DNA from: Lineus longissimus
Lineage: Eukaryota; Nemertea; Pilidiophora; Heteronemertea; Lineidae
Length of the DNA: 64,000 nucleotides
Assembly (NCBI RefSeq): GCF_910592395.1
Contig: NC_088309.1
Location: forward strand, 2,792,501-2,856,500
Direction of reading: 5' to 3'
The translations under genes and the position numbers were made by a program. The notes under the pieces are model-generated. The model was not told the DNA's origin and made no database searches. It worked only from the letters and a program-made list of their open reading frames with translations. Position 1 is the first letter of the stretch; the number at the start of each line of letters is the position of its first letter. This document shows positions 1 through 10,957 of the stretch, piece after piece.

Positions 1-1020
1 GCTGATAGAGGCAGAAGGATCTGGATGTTGTCAGAGGTGCATGACAGGCAGGATGTACCCTCCACAAGGAGGCTACTTGTCTCTATGGCCAGGTCGGGCC
101 TGTCTTTAAGAGCACAGTAAGATAGCTGATAGAGGCAAAAGGATCTGGATGTTGTCAGAGGTGCATGACAGGCAGGATGTACCCTCCACAAGGAGGCTAC
201 TTGTCTCTATGGCCAGGTCGGGCCTCAGTGTCTTCAAGAGCATAGTCAGATAGCTGCTAGAGGCAGAATGGTCTGGATGTTGTCAGAGGTGCATGACAGG
301 CAGGATGTACCCTCCACAAGGAGGCTACTTGTCTCTATGGCCAGGTCGGGCCTCAGTGTCTTCAAGAGCACAGTCAGATAGCTGATAGAGGCAGAAGGAT
401 CTGGATGTTGTCAGAGGTGCATGACAGGCAGGATGTACCCTCCACAAGGAGGCTACTTGTCTCTATGGCCAGGTTGGGCCTCAGTGTCTTCAAGAGCATA
501 GTCAGATAGCTGCTAGAGGCAGAATGGTCTGGATGTTATCAGAGGTGCATGACAGGCAGGATGTACCCTCCACAAGGAGGCTACTTGTCTCTATGGCCAG
601 GTCGGGCCTCAGTGTCTTCAAGAGCACAGTCAGATAGCTGCTAGAGGCAGAATGGTCTGGATGTTGTCAGAGGTGCATGACAGGCAGGATGTACCCTCCA
701 CAAGGAGGCTACTTGAGTTGTCTCTATGGCCAGGTCGGGCCTGTCTTCAAGAGCACAGTCAGATAGCTGCTAGAGGCAGAAGGGTCTGGATGTCGTTAGA
801 GGTGCATGACAGGCAGGATGTACCCTCCACAAGGAGGCTACTTGAGTTGTTTCTATGGCCTGGTTGCATTGGCCTTTCATCAAGTGCACAGTGAGATAGC
901 TGCTAGAGGCAGAAGGGTCTGGATGTTGTCAGAAGTGCATGACAGGCAGGTTGTACCCTTCACAGGAGGCTAATTGAGTCTCTATGGCCAGTTTGCATTG
1001 GCCTTTCATCAAGAACACTG
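1..1020. repeat. ~128-bp tandem repeat array (minisatellite)
   Basis: At least eight head-to-tail copies of a unit containing the word ctggatgttgtcagaggtgc. The word starts near 21, 145, 273, 401, 529, 657, 786 and 919, giving periods of 124, 128, 128, 128, 128, 129 and 133 bp. Copies 1-6 are nearly identical. Copies 7 and 8 carry small insertions and substitutions, and decayed remnants (gcattggcctttcatcaag, gggcctgtccaagagc) run on to about 1120. The array continues off the left edge. Open frames across it only reflect the 129-bp (43-codon) spacing, so I do not regard it as coding. Confidence 0.95.
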
Positions 1021-1859
1021 CGAGACAGAACAGAAGCTCGAAAAATAGCCGAATAGTCCTGATGTTCCAGGTATCAGATACCACCGCTGGTACAGGAGAT
1101 ACTTGGCTGGGCCTGTCCAAGAGCAAATACAGCGAGATAAAAGCTGTACTGAAGGCAGGGTGGTCCAGACGGAGATTTGTTACAACTGCACAAGTTATTA
1201 CGAGACATCTTGACATGTCACTTTCTATCCTGAAGAAGTTATGCACGTCACATCCACACCTCAGCAATAACGAACTTACCCGAAATGCCACATACTGTGA
1301 GGAACTAAGAAACGTCACAACATGTCCTCGACTGGAAAAGACATAATGACAAGTCACAACCAGAGAGGCGATAGCAATACGTCCAGGAGCAGCAATCAAA
1401 GATGACAATTCCATTGTGCCGGCAGTTCAACTGGCATGACCAGAAGATAATGGAGACCATTATTTTCATATCTCCTGCAGATGCAAGAGACTTGGAAACT
1501 GATGATGTTCTCAAATAAAGGGAATAAGTCAGACTTGTGATCATATTTTGTTTATTGATATACATTAGTCTGGCCAAGAGATCATCACATCTTAATTACC
1601 ATTGCCTTGTCAATAAAATGAATTGAAATAACAACCCAGCACCACCAACACCATTGAGAAATCTGCTTGCTGGTCCCCCTCCCAACAGAACTGTGTCACT
1701 ACCATTTCAGAACTGAGCATGAATGCATCAACACCACAAGTATTACATCATGGGCCCTATGATAAGGTGCCAGTATTTTGATTATCCTTGAATGCTTTCC
1801 TGTAACACTGTAGTTCCATGACTAGTAGATCGCAAATCAGTCTTTATTATGAAAAGCCT
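1021..1859. other. intergenic, decayed repeat and GLOD4 3' flank
   Basis: No gene is recognisable. The left part holds degenerate copies of the neighbouring tandem repeat. AATAAA-type signals on the minus strand lie at 1843-1848 and 1551-1556 and could end the GLOD4 transcript. The first is only about 12 bp past the stop codon, so the second is the more likely. Confidence 0.5.
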
Positions 1860-4800
1860 CTATGCCTCCTGTTTAGCCTGTCCTTTTTGGGCAAACCATT
1901 CGTCACTTTTATCAGCTGCAAGGGCCTGAAATCACAATAAGATCAAAATATGAAAGCAACTGGAGAATTGACAGATATCATTTTGGTGTAAAATATTTTG
2001 TAATCACAGCAGATTCAAAAGTTCATCCTCATCAGCATTGCAGGGCCAAAATAGGAGACAATTAATGCTTTTGATATAGTCGAAATGGAATCTCTGCATG
2101 TTGTGCTAAAGTCACAACCAACTCTTTCTCTAGTCACAACCAGCTTTATAATCTATGGTCACAACCAGCTTATTCGATACCTGCTACTACACGTAGCTCA
2201 TTCTAGTGTCAACTGTCCCCAGGGGAAACACCACAGTTGCCAGAAGACAACATATCACTACCAACTCACACCTACCTTATCTAAGAGTTCATCAGCAGCA
2301 GGATCCACCTGACTGAGCTCACGGAATGCTTCATCCCCAACAAAACATATCTCATGGCCATCCTGTCAAAAAATAAATCAATTAGTGTCTTAACAGTTTT
2401 AGTTTTGGCTTACATCAATGACAGTACAGGTTATCTTAGAGGGAATCTTCGGACTTGACAGTTTATCCAACTCTAGTCTATCCTGAAACCTTTCAGTTGA
2501 ACTCAATGACCTACTCAGATGAGCTGCTCAATCAGTTTATCTAACTTTACTTGGAACACCACTTGACTTGGCATAAAACTGAAATGTACATGTAGTTGAT
2601 TATACATACCGGATCTGCTAGAATGACCACTTCCACAGTAGCTTTCCCAGGGGTATCTAAACTGACTAGAGGCATAATGATTGTGTTCCCACTCTCTTTC
2701 ATAGCCTTCTCAATACTGGGAAGCTGAAGATATAACAGAATTGAAATTTAACCAACTTTTGGGCAAATTGGAGACATTCATGTCGAGGCAAAAGGGGTGG
2801 TCAGATATGGCTTCAGTCATGCAGGACTAAGCATGATTGTCTTCACAGAAATGGGAGGCATTGCAATCCAAATGGCACTTAGTTTTGTTGATTTAAGAAT
2901 GAAAAATTACCTCAACTGGTTCCGAAGGACATGATATCATTGAGAAATGCTTGCTAAAACGCTACCTAGTATCTCACACACCAAATGAACACACTTACCT
3001 CTTCTCTCGGGCAAGCAAAGGCGATTCTTCCAAACGCTTTGGCATGGTCCACAGGCCCTTTGATGTCAAACAGCTCTAATTTGCACTGAAATAGAGATGG
3101 ATTAACATACACTTTTTAAGTACAGTCATTTTGTCCATCACTATCAAATGCAAAGCTTAATGACCATCACTAGTTTCTGCTTAACAGACATTACCGCGTG
3201 TTAGATCTCAAAATTGCAAAAAGTTTCTCATAGCACCTGTAAATTGAATTGATCCATACCTGTGAGTCTGAATACCCCAATGTGACTGAGTTTTCCTTTT
3301 GATCATAAATTTTCATCCCAAGAAGACCATTCCAGTATGCTGAAAAGAGTATAAACTTTTAAAAATGATAAATATCAATCTGCATTGTGGCATATTGGCC
3401 ACAGTCGTGGCACTATCTCTAAATTGAATGAACTGATAATTCTAACATAGTTGATGTTTATCAGATGTTGACACCAATTTTCCTGTGATTGCCCTATATA
3501 TCTGTACATACACTTTCATATGGCACTCAACAAAGGTTACACTGTGAGAGAGAAAGCCGGTCAAGTCATACCTATGGATCTTTTGAGATCTGAGCAAGCC
3601 AAAGACACCATCTTGACAGGATCTGAAATAAGAGGCACTCTCGTTTGATACAGGGTTATTGGAAAAAGGACTTATTGTTCTTGTTAAAGACAGCCAGAGG
3701 ACACTGGTTGGATATCTGACTAGAATTAACTCTTGAGAAGAACCAATACTAGAAACTTTTGCTGCTGAAAAGTACTTATTTTGGATGAAATATTCTTCGA
3801 AATGTGCATCAAATCAAATTTTATACTGAAAGAGAAAACTCTACAATATGCAAGAAGTATATTTACCTCCAGCCGAGTTTTCCGGATGCAGGACATATCT
3901 GTAACCACCAGGTGCTTCCACTGTGTAAACACCACCTTCCTCTGTCGCTGGCCACTTCCCAGCTTTCACATTTTCTATGGCTTGTTTACTGTGTACTGTT
4001 AAACCCTACAAGGACAGCCAATATTTCAAAATGCTGAACTAAATGGTGAAATAGTTTTTGTTATTGCATTATTTTTTGGACGATCAAGTGTCTTTGACAG
4101 CTAGTATAACCTCAGTTATAAAAGATAACAAAGTTTATACATATGAAATCAGCGAAGTTAAGAACAAGTTAACAGTTTGTAACTGTCAGTTGTTGCAGGG
4201 TCTTTCAATTTACCCAGTTTAGCAGCTGAATTACTGAATCAAGAATACATAACAAGTCCTGATGACCTACTCTAAAATCGGTTCCAAGCTTGTAGCTTCC
4301 CAAGCCGTAATTGTAAGTCAACTCCACAACAAAATGGTCGTCCTCTGCTCCATAGCCTACCATGGATTTACTCCATTTGCCATCATAAGGTCTGCAAATA
4401 AACAGTAAGGACATTTGATTGGAATCACTTCAGCCAGCCAATTTGATATCTGTTCTGATCCACGACATAATTTCTTTATTTCAATGCCTTCCCTGAACCG
4501 AGGGAAGTTTCAATGCTTATCTTCAGTCCTGTAAGTCAACTGCAAATCAAATATCAGGGAATCTCGCCTTCAGGCAGTCAACTAAGTCCATGAGATACGA
4601 AATTCATCAAGTGGCTGCACTGCTAATTTTAAAAACAGACTCATTAACTCTCTCACCCATTGCAACTTGCTTTACATCCTTCTTCAAACTCTTCATGTCT
4701 CAGGAACTGCAATAACATGAAACAATAACATGCTTAATTCGATAGTTTTATATATGTTTACTGAAATTATCTAGACCTTCAAGTACAGCTCCTATCACTT

Positions 4801-5283
4801 TCAATACCTAAATACAATAGCAGTGCCGAGTCAAAGTCCTCAAAGGAGTACAGTGGTTTTGATAAAGAGAGAGACCAGAGCCCCATATGGCAGTACACAG
4901 GGCATAACAATGGCAGAAAGAGGGAGCCAAAACAAAACCAATGTGTACACTCAGAACAAGTCAAAAGAAGGAGGCCTAAGCCGAGATCAAACAATGTCAC
5001 TAAGAGAAAACGTGGCGACCCTTGTTTCTTGGTGAAATGCTTGAATTGTCAGCACCAAAACAAACGTTTTTGAAATTGTGTACATGTATTTTGATACACA
5101 CTGTGAGTCTGTAGTGCATTATGTACACCACCAGTAAACAATGTATTCTCTTAGTGAACTTCTTGACTCCCCATTTTCAACGACCGAATATACCTTCATT
5201 CCTAAAATGTCACGATAAAACTTTGCTGTTAAATTACGGTCGCCAACTTTAAAAACAAAATGCAATGCTCTGCGCGAAGTCAT
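1860..5283 (-). CDS. GLOD4: glyoxalase domain-containing protein 4 (GLOD4)
   Basis: Ten coding exons in minus-strand order: 5283-5194, 4706-4657, 4391-4271, 4005-3867, 3622-3572, 3339-3260, 3085-2999, 2723-2610, 2362-2276, 1925-1860. They join in frame to 294 aa (human about 298). GLOD4 is a vicinal-oxygen-chelate (glyoxalase/bleomycin-resistance fold) protein with two VOC modules; its substrate is not established and it is reported in mitochondria and cytosol. Seen here: [13 protein letters not shown] and FYRDILGMK open the first module, [14 protein letters not shown] and [14 protein letters not shown] follow, [10 protein letters not shown] closes it, [11 protein letters not shown] opens the second module, and [17 protein letters not shown] with [10 protein letters not shown] forms the family-typical end. 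All ten exons have GT-AG borders. The start matches the family. PIPOX begins 214 bp away on the other strand. Intron 1 carries a dispersed repeat copy that also occurs in CKS1. Confidence 0.95.
4901..5075 (+). repeat. dispersed repeat, copy 1 (GLOD4 intron 1)
   Basis: This stretch aligns over about 175 bp with 25594-25770. Shared blocks in the same order are cactcagaa, aggcctaagcc, a cggcgA/tggcga-cccttgttt block, a tgaaa-gc block, and gtcagc-ccaaaacaaac. It lies in plus orientation, antisense to GLOD4. Identity is clearly above chance but reduced by indels. No terminal inverted repeats or target-site duplications were identified. Confidence 0.75.
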
Positions 5284-5497
5284 GGTGATTGTGATTGGTG
5301 TAAATGAGTCCTTTTTCGAGACGAAATTTTCAGAAAGAGCCCAGCACAGCAACGACCTCTATCGACAGACTTACCTTTGGTACTTCTGTCATACAACTTC
5401 CACTTCCTGCTTCTTCATTTTCTGTCACGTCATTTTGACTTTTCTTAATTTTTTGACATAGGACATTTTTTTCAACGAATTTCTTCTTTAAAACGCT
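5284..5497. promoter_or_regulatory. shared GLOD4/PIPOX divergent promoter
   Basis: Only 214 bp separate the two start codons, so both 5' UTRs and core promoters must lie here or overlap. An inverted CCAAT box (gattggt) sits next to the GLOD4 start at about 5293. I see no clear TATA box. The bidirectional role is inferred from the spacing. Confidence 0.6.
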
Positions 5498-8400
5498 ATG
5501 ACAGAGATTTTTGACTGTCTTGTGATTGGTGCTGGCATAGAAGGCTCTTGCACAGCTTTTCAATTAGCAAGAAATGGCTTTAAAACGTTGCTTGTTGAGC
5601 AGGTAGGTAGGTTAGACAACATAACATATGTCAGATCCCCTGGCCCTGGCCCTAGGCCCTGCTGCTGCTGTCAGTGCTGGCCCAAGCCTAGTCAAGCTGG
5701 TGTCTTGGTTAGTTACATGAATTCATGATAAACATCATTAAATCACAACCTCTCCTAACTATGATATAGTCTCCAGACGGTTCCTAGGCAGGAGACCCGT
5801 GGCATGGCATACCATAGGCTACGGGCATAGGAAGACTGTTCTTGGACTTCAGGCTTTACATTTCAAGTGACAACACCATTCCTTTTCAGTTTTACCTGCC
5901 ACACACAAGGGGGAGCAGTCATGGCCACTCCCGTATCATAAGGAAGGCATATGATAAGGAGATCTACACAAACATGATGAAGGAGGCATATAGTTGGTGG
6001 GAAAGTATTGAACGCCAAGTCGGAAAGCCAATGCTCAGGTATAAGAGTTTGCTTCTTGCTTCAAAGGAATGCATAAAGTCAGGAATTTTGTTGACATAAT
6101 GAACAGTCCTGTTGTCCATATTACGAGTGACTATCATGGTTGTCAGCACCATATGCCAGCCTTGAGAGTGGAGTATACTTGGCTTATTGAGGTTGATTGT
6201 AGGATGCTTTAAGGACCCCGGGCCGTGTGCAGTTGTCCCCGTCATAAAGACCAAACAACTAAATATAAATGCATTGGCATTAATTTGCGTTTTGAGTAGA
6301 CTTTTGGATAAATCCCTTAAGCTCCCTTTGCACTGCAAAATGTGTTCCTGTACCCTGTGAATATTATCTTTTCAGGAAATGTGGATTGGTCTACTGTGGT
6401 GACAAAGATATACCAGAAATGAAGAACCTGCCAAATCTTCTGACCAAATACGGGGTCACACACAAGGTGTATCAGAATGCCAGGGAACTTAGTCAAGATT
6501 ACCCAATGTTTCAATTCGGGGACAGTTTAGCTTTTGTTTTGGAGAAAGAGGCTGGCATGCTAAGGTCTGATAACTGTCTTGCCGGTGTCCAGGTACCGTT
6601 TCTCAACTACTTCATTCTTAAAGAAAATAATTTCTCCCCTCGCGCTCATGCAAAGTTTGATTAAAGATCGTTTTCCTAAAGTCTTAACTAACCAGATTAT
6701 GACAAGAGTAAAACACAACAATGACATTTTCATATTTTGGTGATAGTCTAATGGACTACTTATTGATTGATTTTGTTATCATAATTGGGTCATCGACAAA
6801 TCTCCACTTGGCATGTCAGTCAAAACTGGATTAAGCTGGTGTAGACCCAGATTTTGATTCCAGCTGACTGCCACTGGTCAACTGCCTCTCCATATTATAA
6901 TCACTTTCCTATTTGTCATTTTTAGAAACTTTTTGTGAAGTTTGGTGGAAAGATCAATGACGGTACTAAAGTTGTTGAGATTATCCCAGGCCAGGTGGTG
7001 ACAGTCAGGACGACCAATGGCTCCTATAAAGCAAAGAGTTTAGTCATTTGTGCAGGTCCTTGGGCAGGACAGCTATTGAAACCGCTTGGGCTTCATCTCC
7101 CCCTCAAGGTGATTATAGCAGAGGTTTAGGACATCACTTTTGAAGTTTAAAAGGCTAATGAGAACAATCTTAGGACACTTGACACTTCTTCAGGTGTGAG
7201 AAATATTTCATCAACTTCCAGTAGTCAGTAACTTTCCTGAAATCCTTTCAATCAAGTGCCTTTGGTCAAGAGAAACAGTTATGACCTAATTCACAATAAG
7301 ACAATAGGAATGACAACATTGTCATCTAATTTTCAGCCGATAGCTGTAAATGTTGTTTATTGGAGGGAGAATTTGCACGGTATAGCTTCTGCTGATAAGA
7401 ACCCCACATTCGTCATTAATGGTGACGAAGAATCTGAGCTTTCAGAACACTTTTACGGTCTGCCTGCAGATGAATATCCAAACCATTACAAAGTAAGTTT
7501 ACCAAGAGAATGTGACAGGTGTATGTCACAGCCAGGTGAGCACAGCAATATCAAAGATCCTACAGCTTCATTTTTCTGCTGTCTCGAGATGAACAAACAT
7601 TCTTGATTAACCCTCAAGCACCACTGGGGTGTTAGCATGGACCCTCCTACAGCAAGGAGGCTAGGATGGAGATTGGACTACAAGATCCTTCCTCCTTACA
7701 GGCTTTTGGAGGATTTCGTAGTTAAAAAACCCTCAAAATTCTCAGATTGTCAGAAAGATTAACGGTCCAAATAGTCATCCTCATCTCTTTCAGTTCTGCT
7801 ATCATAGTGGTCCTGTAGTTGATCCTGATGACCGAGATGCAGACAAACACAGGAGTATCAATGACATGATCTTGAAGGATATGATCAGATTTGTCAATGC
7901 TCATTTTCCAACCCTGGAACCCAAGCCAAGTATTGTAGAGAGATGCATGTACACTGTAAGTATTGGACATTCTAGTGTTGTATTTGCACAGGTTACAAAA
8001 GTAAGAAGTCCTGAATTTGCCTTCTAACGTCCCGATCCTTTATTCTAACACTGCTTCACAAAATTATACACACCAAAGTCATAATTGATAAAATAGTTCG
8101 TCGGGATGACGATTCGTGCACGTGATTAGAAATACTCGGGAGACTGGAATAACTCTCTCTCTCGCTCTCTCTCCTAACTCTCTCTCTCTCTCTCTCTCTC
8201 TGCCGAGAGCGTGCGGACAGCTGTTTAGTATTCACGCGCAGCTTTGTCTGCACCAATCAGGGGGCAACGTTGATGCGTCTCCATGCTGACGTAATTGATC
8301 ACGTAATTGATCACGCTGGGGAGAATGGAGGATTAAAAGTAGACCGTGGGAATTTTCCACGATTATCCACAGGTATCTTATCTGAACCCAATTCCAATAA

Positions 8401-9162
8401 TCCCGCACACTTAATTCCAAGAATTACACATTACAGTGCTACTCATAAGAAAGGCTTTACAATTACTATACAACACTAGCACTTACATGAGGTGGTGATC
8501 GTTATCATTTTTTGGTTTTGGTTAGTGTTAGCCAGCAGTGGGAGGGGTCTATCACATGCTGCTTTTGTTTCCGACTTCGATCAGGAGTCTATTGCTTCAC
8601 TGGTGGGTCCCAAGAGAAGGTCTCAGTTTAACATTTCATGCAGAAGATGTGGCCATCGAAGTAAGGTGACTTACCCAAGGCCAGGAACAATTTGACACTG
8701 TTTGCATTTCATCTCATCTGTCCTGTTTCAGAACACACCGGATTCAGACTTCATCCTTGACACACATCCTCATTGGAAAAACATAGTGATTGGTGCTGGC
8801 TTTTCAGGTAAATGGACCAATCTGGACAAGTATTTTCCTATTCTTTGAGTACACAAGCCATTGTTTCGATGATGAAATTTGTCTTTGTTTGAAGGTGTTT
8901 CCTCTCTCCAGCTGGTCCTGAAAAAAGTAAACCAAAGGTAAATTTCCTTTTGTGTAAAGACGTTATACGATACATCATCCACCATTTAAGAGCTTCTTGA
9001 TGATTATTCATGCTTTACAACTATCATATCATTTCAGGTCATGGTTTCAAGATGGCGCCAGTAGTGGGGAAAGTACTGATGGAGCTCGCCGTTGGTCGTC
9101 AACCTTCTTATGACTTGTCCACATTTGCGATTAGAAGATTCGACTCCAAAGCGAAGCTTTAA
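5498..9162 (+). CDS. PIPOX: peroxisomal sarcosine oxidase / L-pipecolate oxidase
   Basis: Eight exons: 5498-5602, 5890-6038, 6376-6592, 6926-7108, 7337-7492, 7794-7955, 8732-8807, 9038-9162. They join to 390 aa, the same length as the human enzyme. It is an FAD-dependent amine oxidase that oxidises sarcosine and L-pipecolate in peroxisomes with release of hydrogen peroxide. Seen: the dinucleotide-binding GAGIEG at residues 11-16 after [21 protein letters not shown] in the middle; [19 protein letters not shown], whose Cys321 matches the cysteine that carries covalent FAD in monomeric sarcosine oxidases; and [18 protein letters not shown] near the end. The protein ends AKL, a peroxisomal PTS1 signal. 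The start codon puts the FAD motif at its usual position. AATAAA at 9450-9455 is a likely polyadenylation signal. Intron 6 contains a (CT)n microsatellite. Confidence 0.97.
8152..8202. repeat. (CT)n microsatellite in PIPOX intron 6
   Basis: An interrupted CT-dinucleotide run of about 50 bp. Downstream, near 8289-8315, is a short tandem duplication of acgtaattgatc. No coding role. Confidence 0.95.
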
Positions 9163-10957
9163 TCAAAGGTGTTGTAGTTGTTGACTTTTGCCACTATTTT
9201 TTGATTCGTCGAAACAATTTTACTCAGCACTCTTTTGTTGTTTCGGCTCATGCCTTTTACTGCGGATGCGCGCCAACCAAAATCATAAAGACCGCTGTGC
9301 GGCATATTGACCCAATTGTATTCCTGAATATGTGCTCTTGATTAAGATGGATGACAAATGTCAGGTTTCAAAAGTTTTGTACAGTTCAAAGCAACTAACA
9401 TTTCATTTTCTTTCCAATGACATTTGAAGAACATGCGATGGGATATGTGAATAAATACCAATTTTAGTTACATCGGTTGTTTCTTCTCTTTATGTTCAAC
9501 AATGTAACCCAGAAAATTCTCGAGACACCCTCTCATGCACTTGGGATAGACATATATCAGTGTTGGCTTCTGAAGTTTAGCAATTAGGCTTTTTCTGTTC
9601 TGCTGCAGTCAAAAAGAGTCTTCATCTCTTCAAAGAAACAAGCTACATGGTAGTTGTCATTACATGAGTTTATTTTTAAATAAGAAATAGCCAATGGGAG
9701 TTTATATACAATATTCAAAAATTTAATTATTAGTTTGGCCTTGTGTATGAAAATTGGGTCACTCAAACAATGTTTATTGAGAAGGATGGACAACGTGTTT
9801 CAAATGTGCCAATATGAAAATTCCAATTTATATTTACACATGCCATGGAGGTGTTAACAAGAACAACTTCAGTTATCAAAACCGTTGACACTCGGGGATA
9901 ACACAGATTGTAATGCCTGCTGCACACTAAGGGATTCATTGCAGTTCAACTACTTGCATGAATTGCAATTCATCACTTCCATAGTTTGTTTGAAAAAGAA
10001 CATTACACGACAAGTTACTCATCTACAAAAAATCAAGATAGCAACCTACTACAACCTGCTGGTTGCATACGGAGCCATTCATTGCAATTTGACCAGCTGC
10101 ATCGAAGTCCTTTGCGATGAATTACTTAGTGTGTTGCAGGAATAATGTACAAAATATGGGCAAACTGTTAAGACAGTCCACCAACTGCATGCATACACTT
10201 GAATGCATATACATGTATGTTGCACTTTTGACACAGGAAATTTGTAAATTTACAAAAGAAGGCAAACTTCCCTTTTAACAATACATGTACAAGTACGTTT
10301 TGAAAGCGTTCAGACAAAAGTGGAGAAAACTAATTCAGTTCACAAATTCAGTCCATATACAGTCCTTGGATTAAACACCCAAAGACGTTAGCACCTTGGC
10401 AGCAGTCAAATCACATAAATAATCATCTCTTGTATGTTGAGCTTGTTACCAGTTTTCATGACAAGGGACGATTTAAAGTGACAAATGGCACAATGTTGCA
10501 CAAATCAGGTCTCATGGAGGCAAGGAAACTTGACATTATAATAACTTTGAGTTGACGGCAATACTACCAGATTTGAGATTGTTGTACCTGATAGAGAGGG
10601 CCTATCAAAAACTAAACGATGCTCTCTACACATGTATGTATAATTGACAGTGCCCCTCCCTCTGGGCCATGCAGATTCATCTAAGGTTTTTTTTGTACTT
10701 TCCTAGTGATTGCCTTCCCATAATAAAGCAATATATAGCACAATCTTCCAACTATTCAAGTTACAATAAGTGTGTAACATATATATACAACACAAAATAA
10801 TGTTTAGGCACCATCGGTAACAGCAAGGAAATACTAAACGTTGATGTGAATCAATCCTTGGTAACAGTAACTTCTCCCTAGTGCCACAAGTTCACCATTC
10901 CTTCATGCAATATTGCATGTCAAAACACCTCTGGTAGTGTTACAAGTTGCAGCTCCG
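9163..10957. other. convergent 3' ends of PIPOX and the 339-aa gene
   Basis: AT-rich and without long reading frames of interest. AATAAA at 9450-9455 (+) fits PIPOX. Reverse-strand AATAAA signals at 9669-9674 and about 9771 would give the minus-strand gene a 3' UTR of roughly 1.2-1.3 kb. The two transcripts then end about 200-300 bp apart. No RNA gene or transposon was recognised. Confidence 0.5.

Noticed and set aside
652-894. Open frame with a 43-residue internal repeat
   Set aside because: It is produced by the 129-bp spacing of two tandem repeat units. Other units in the array have 124 or 128 bp and break the frame.
5330-5563. Minus-strand frame overlapping the PIPOX start
   Set aside because: It is a shadow frame across the shared promoter. 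GLOD4 has a clear family-matching start at 5283.
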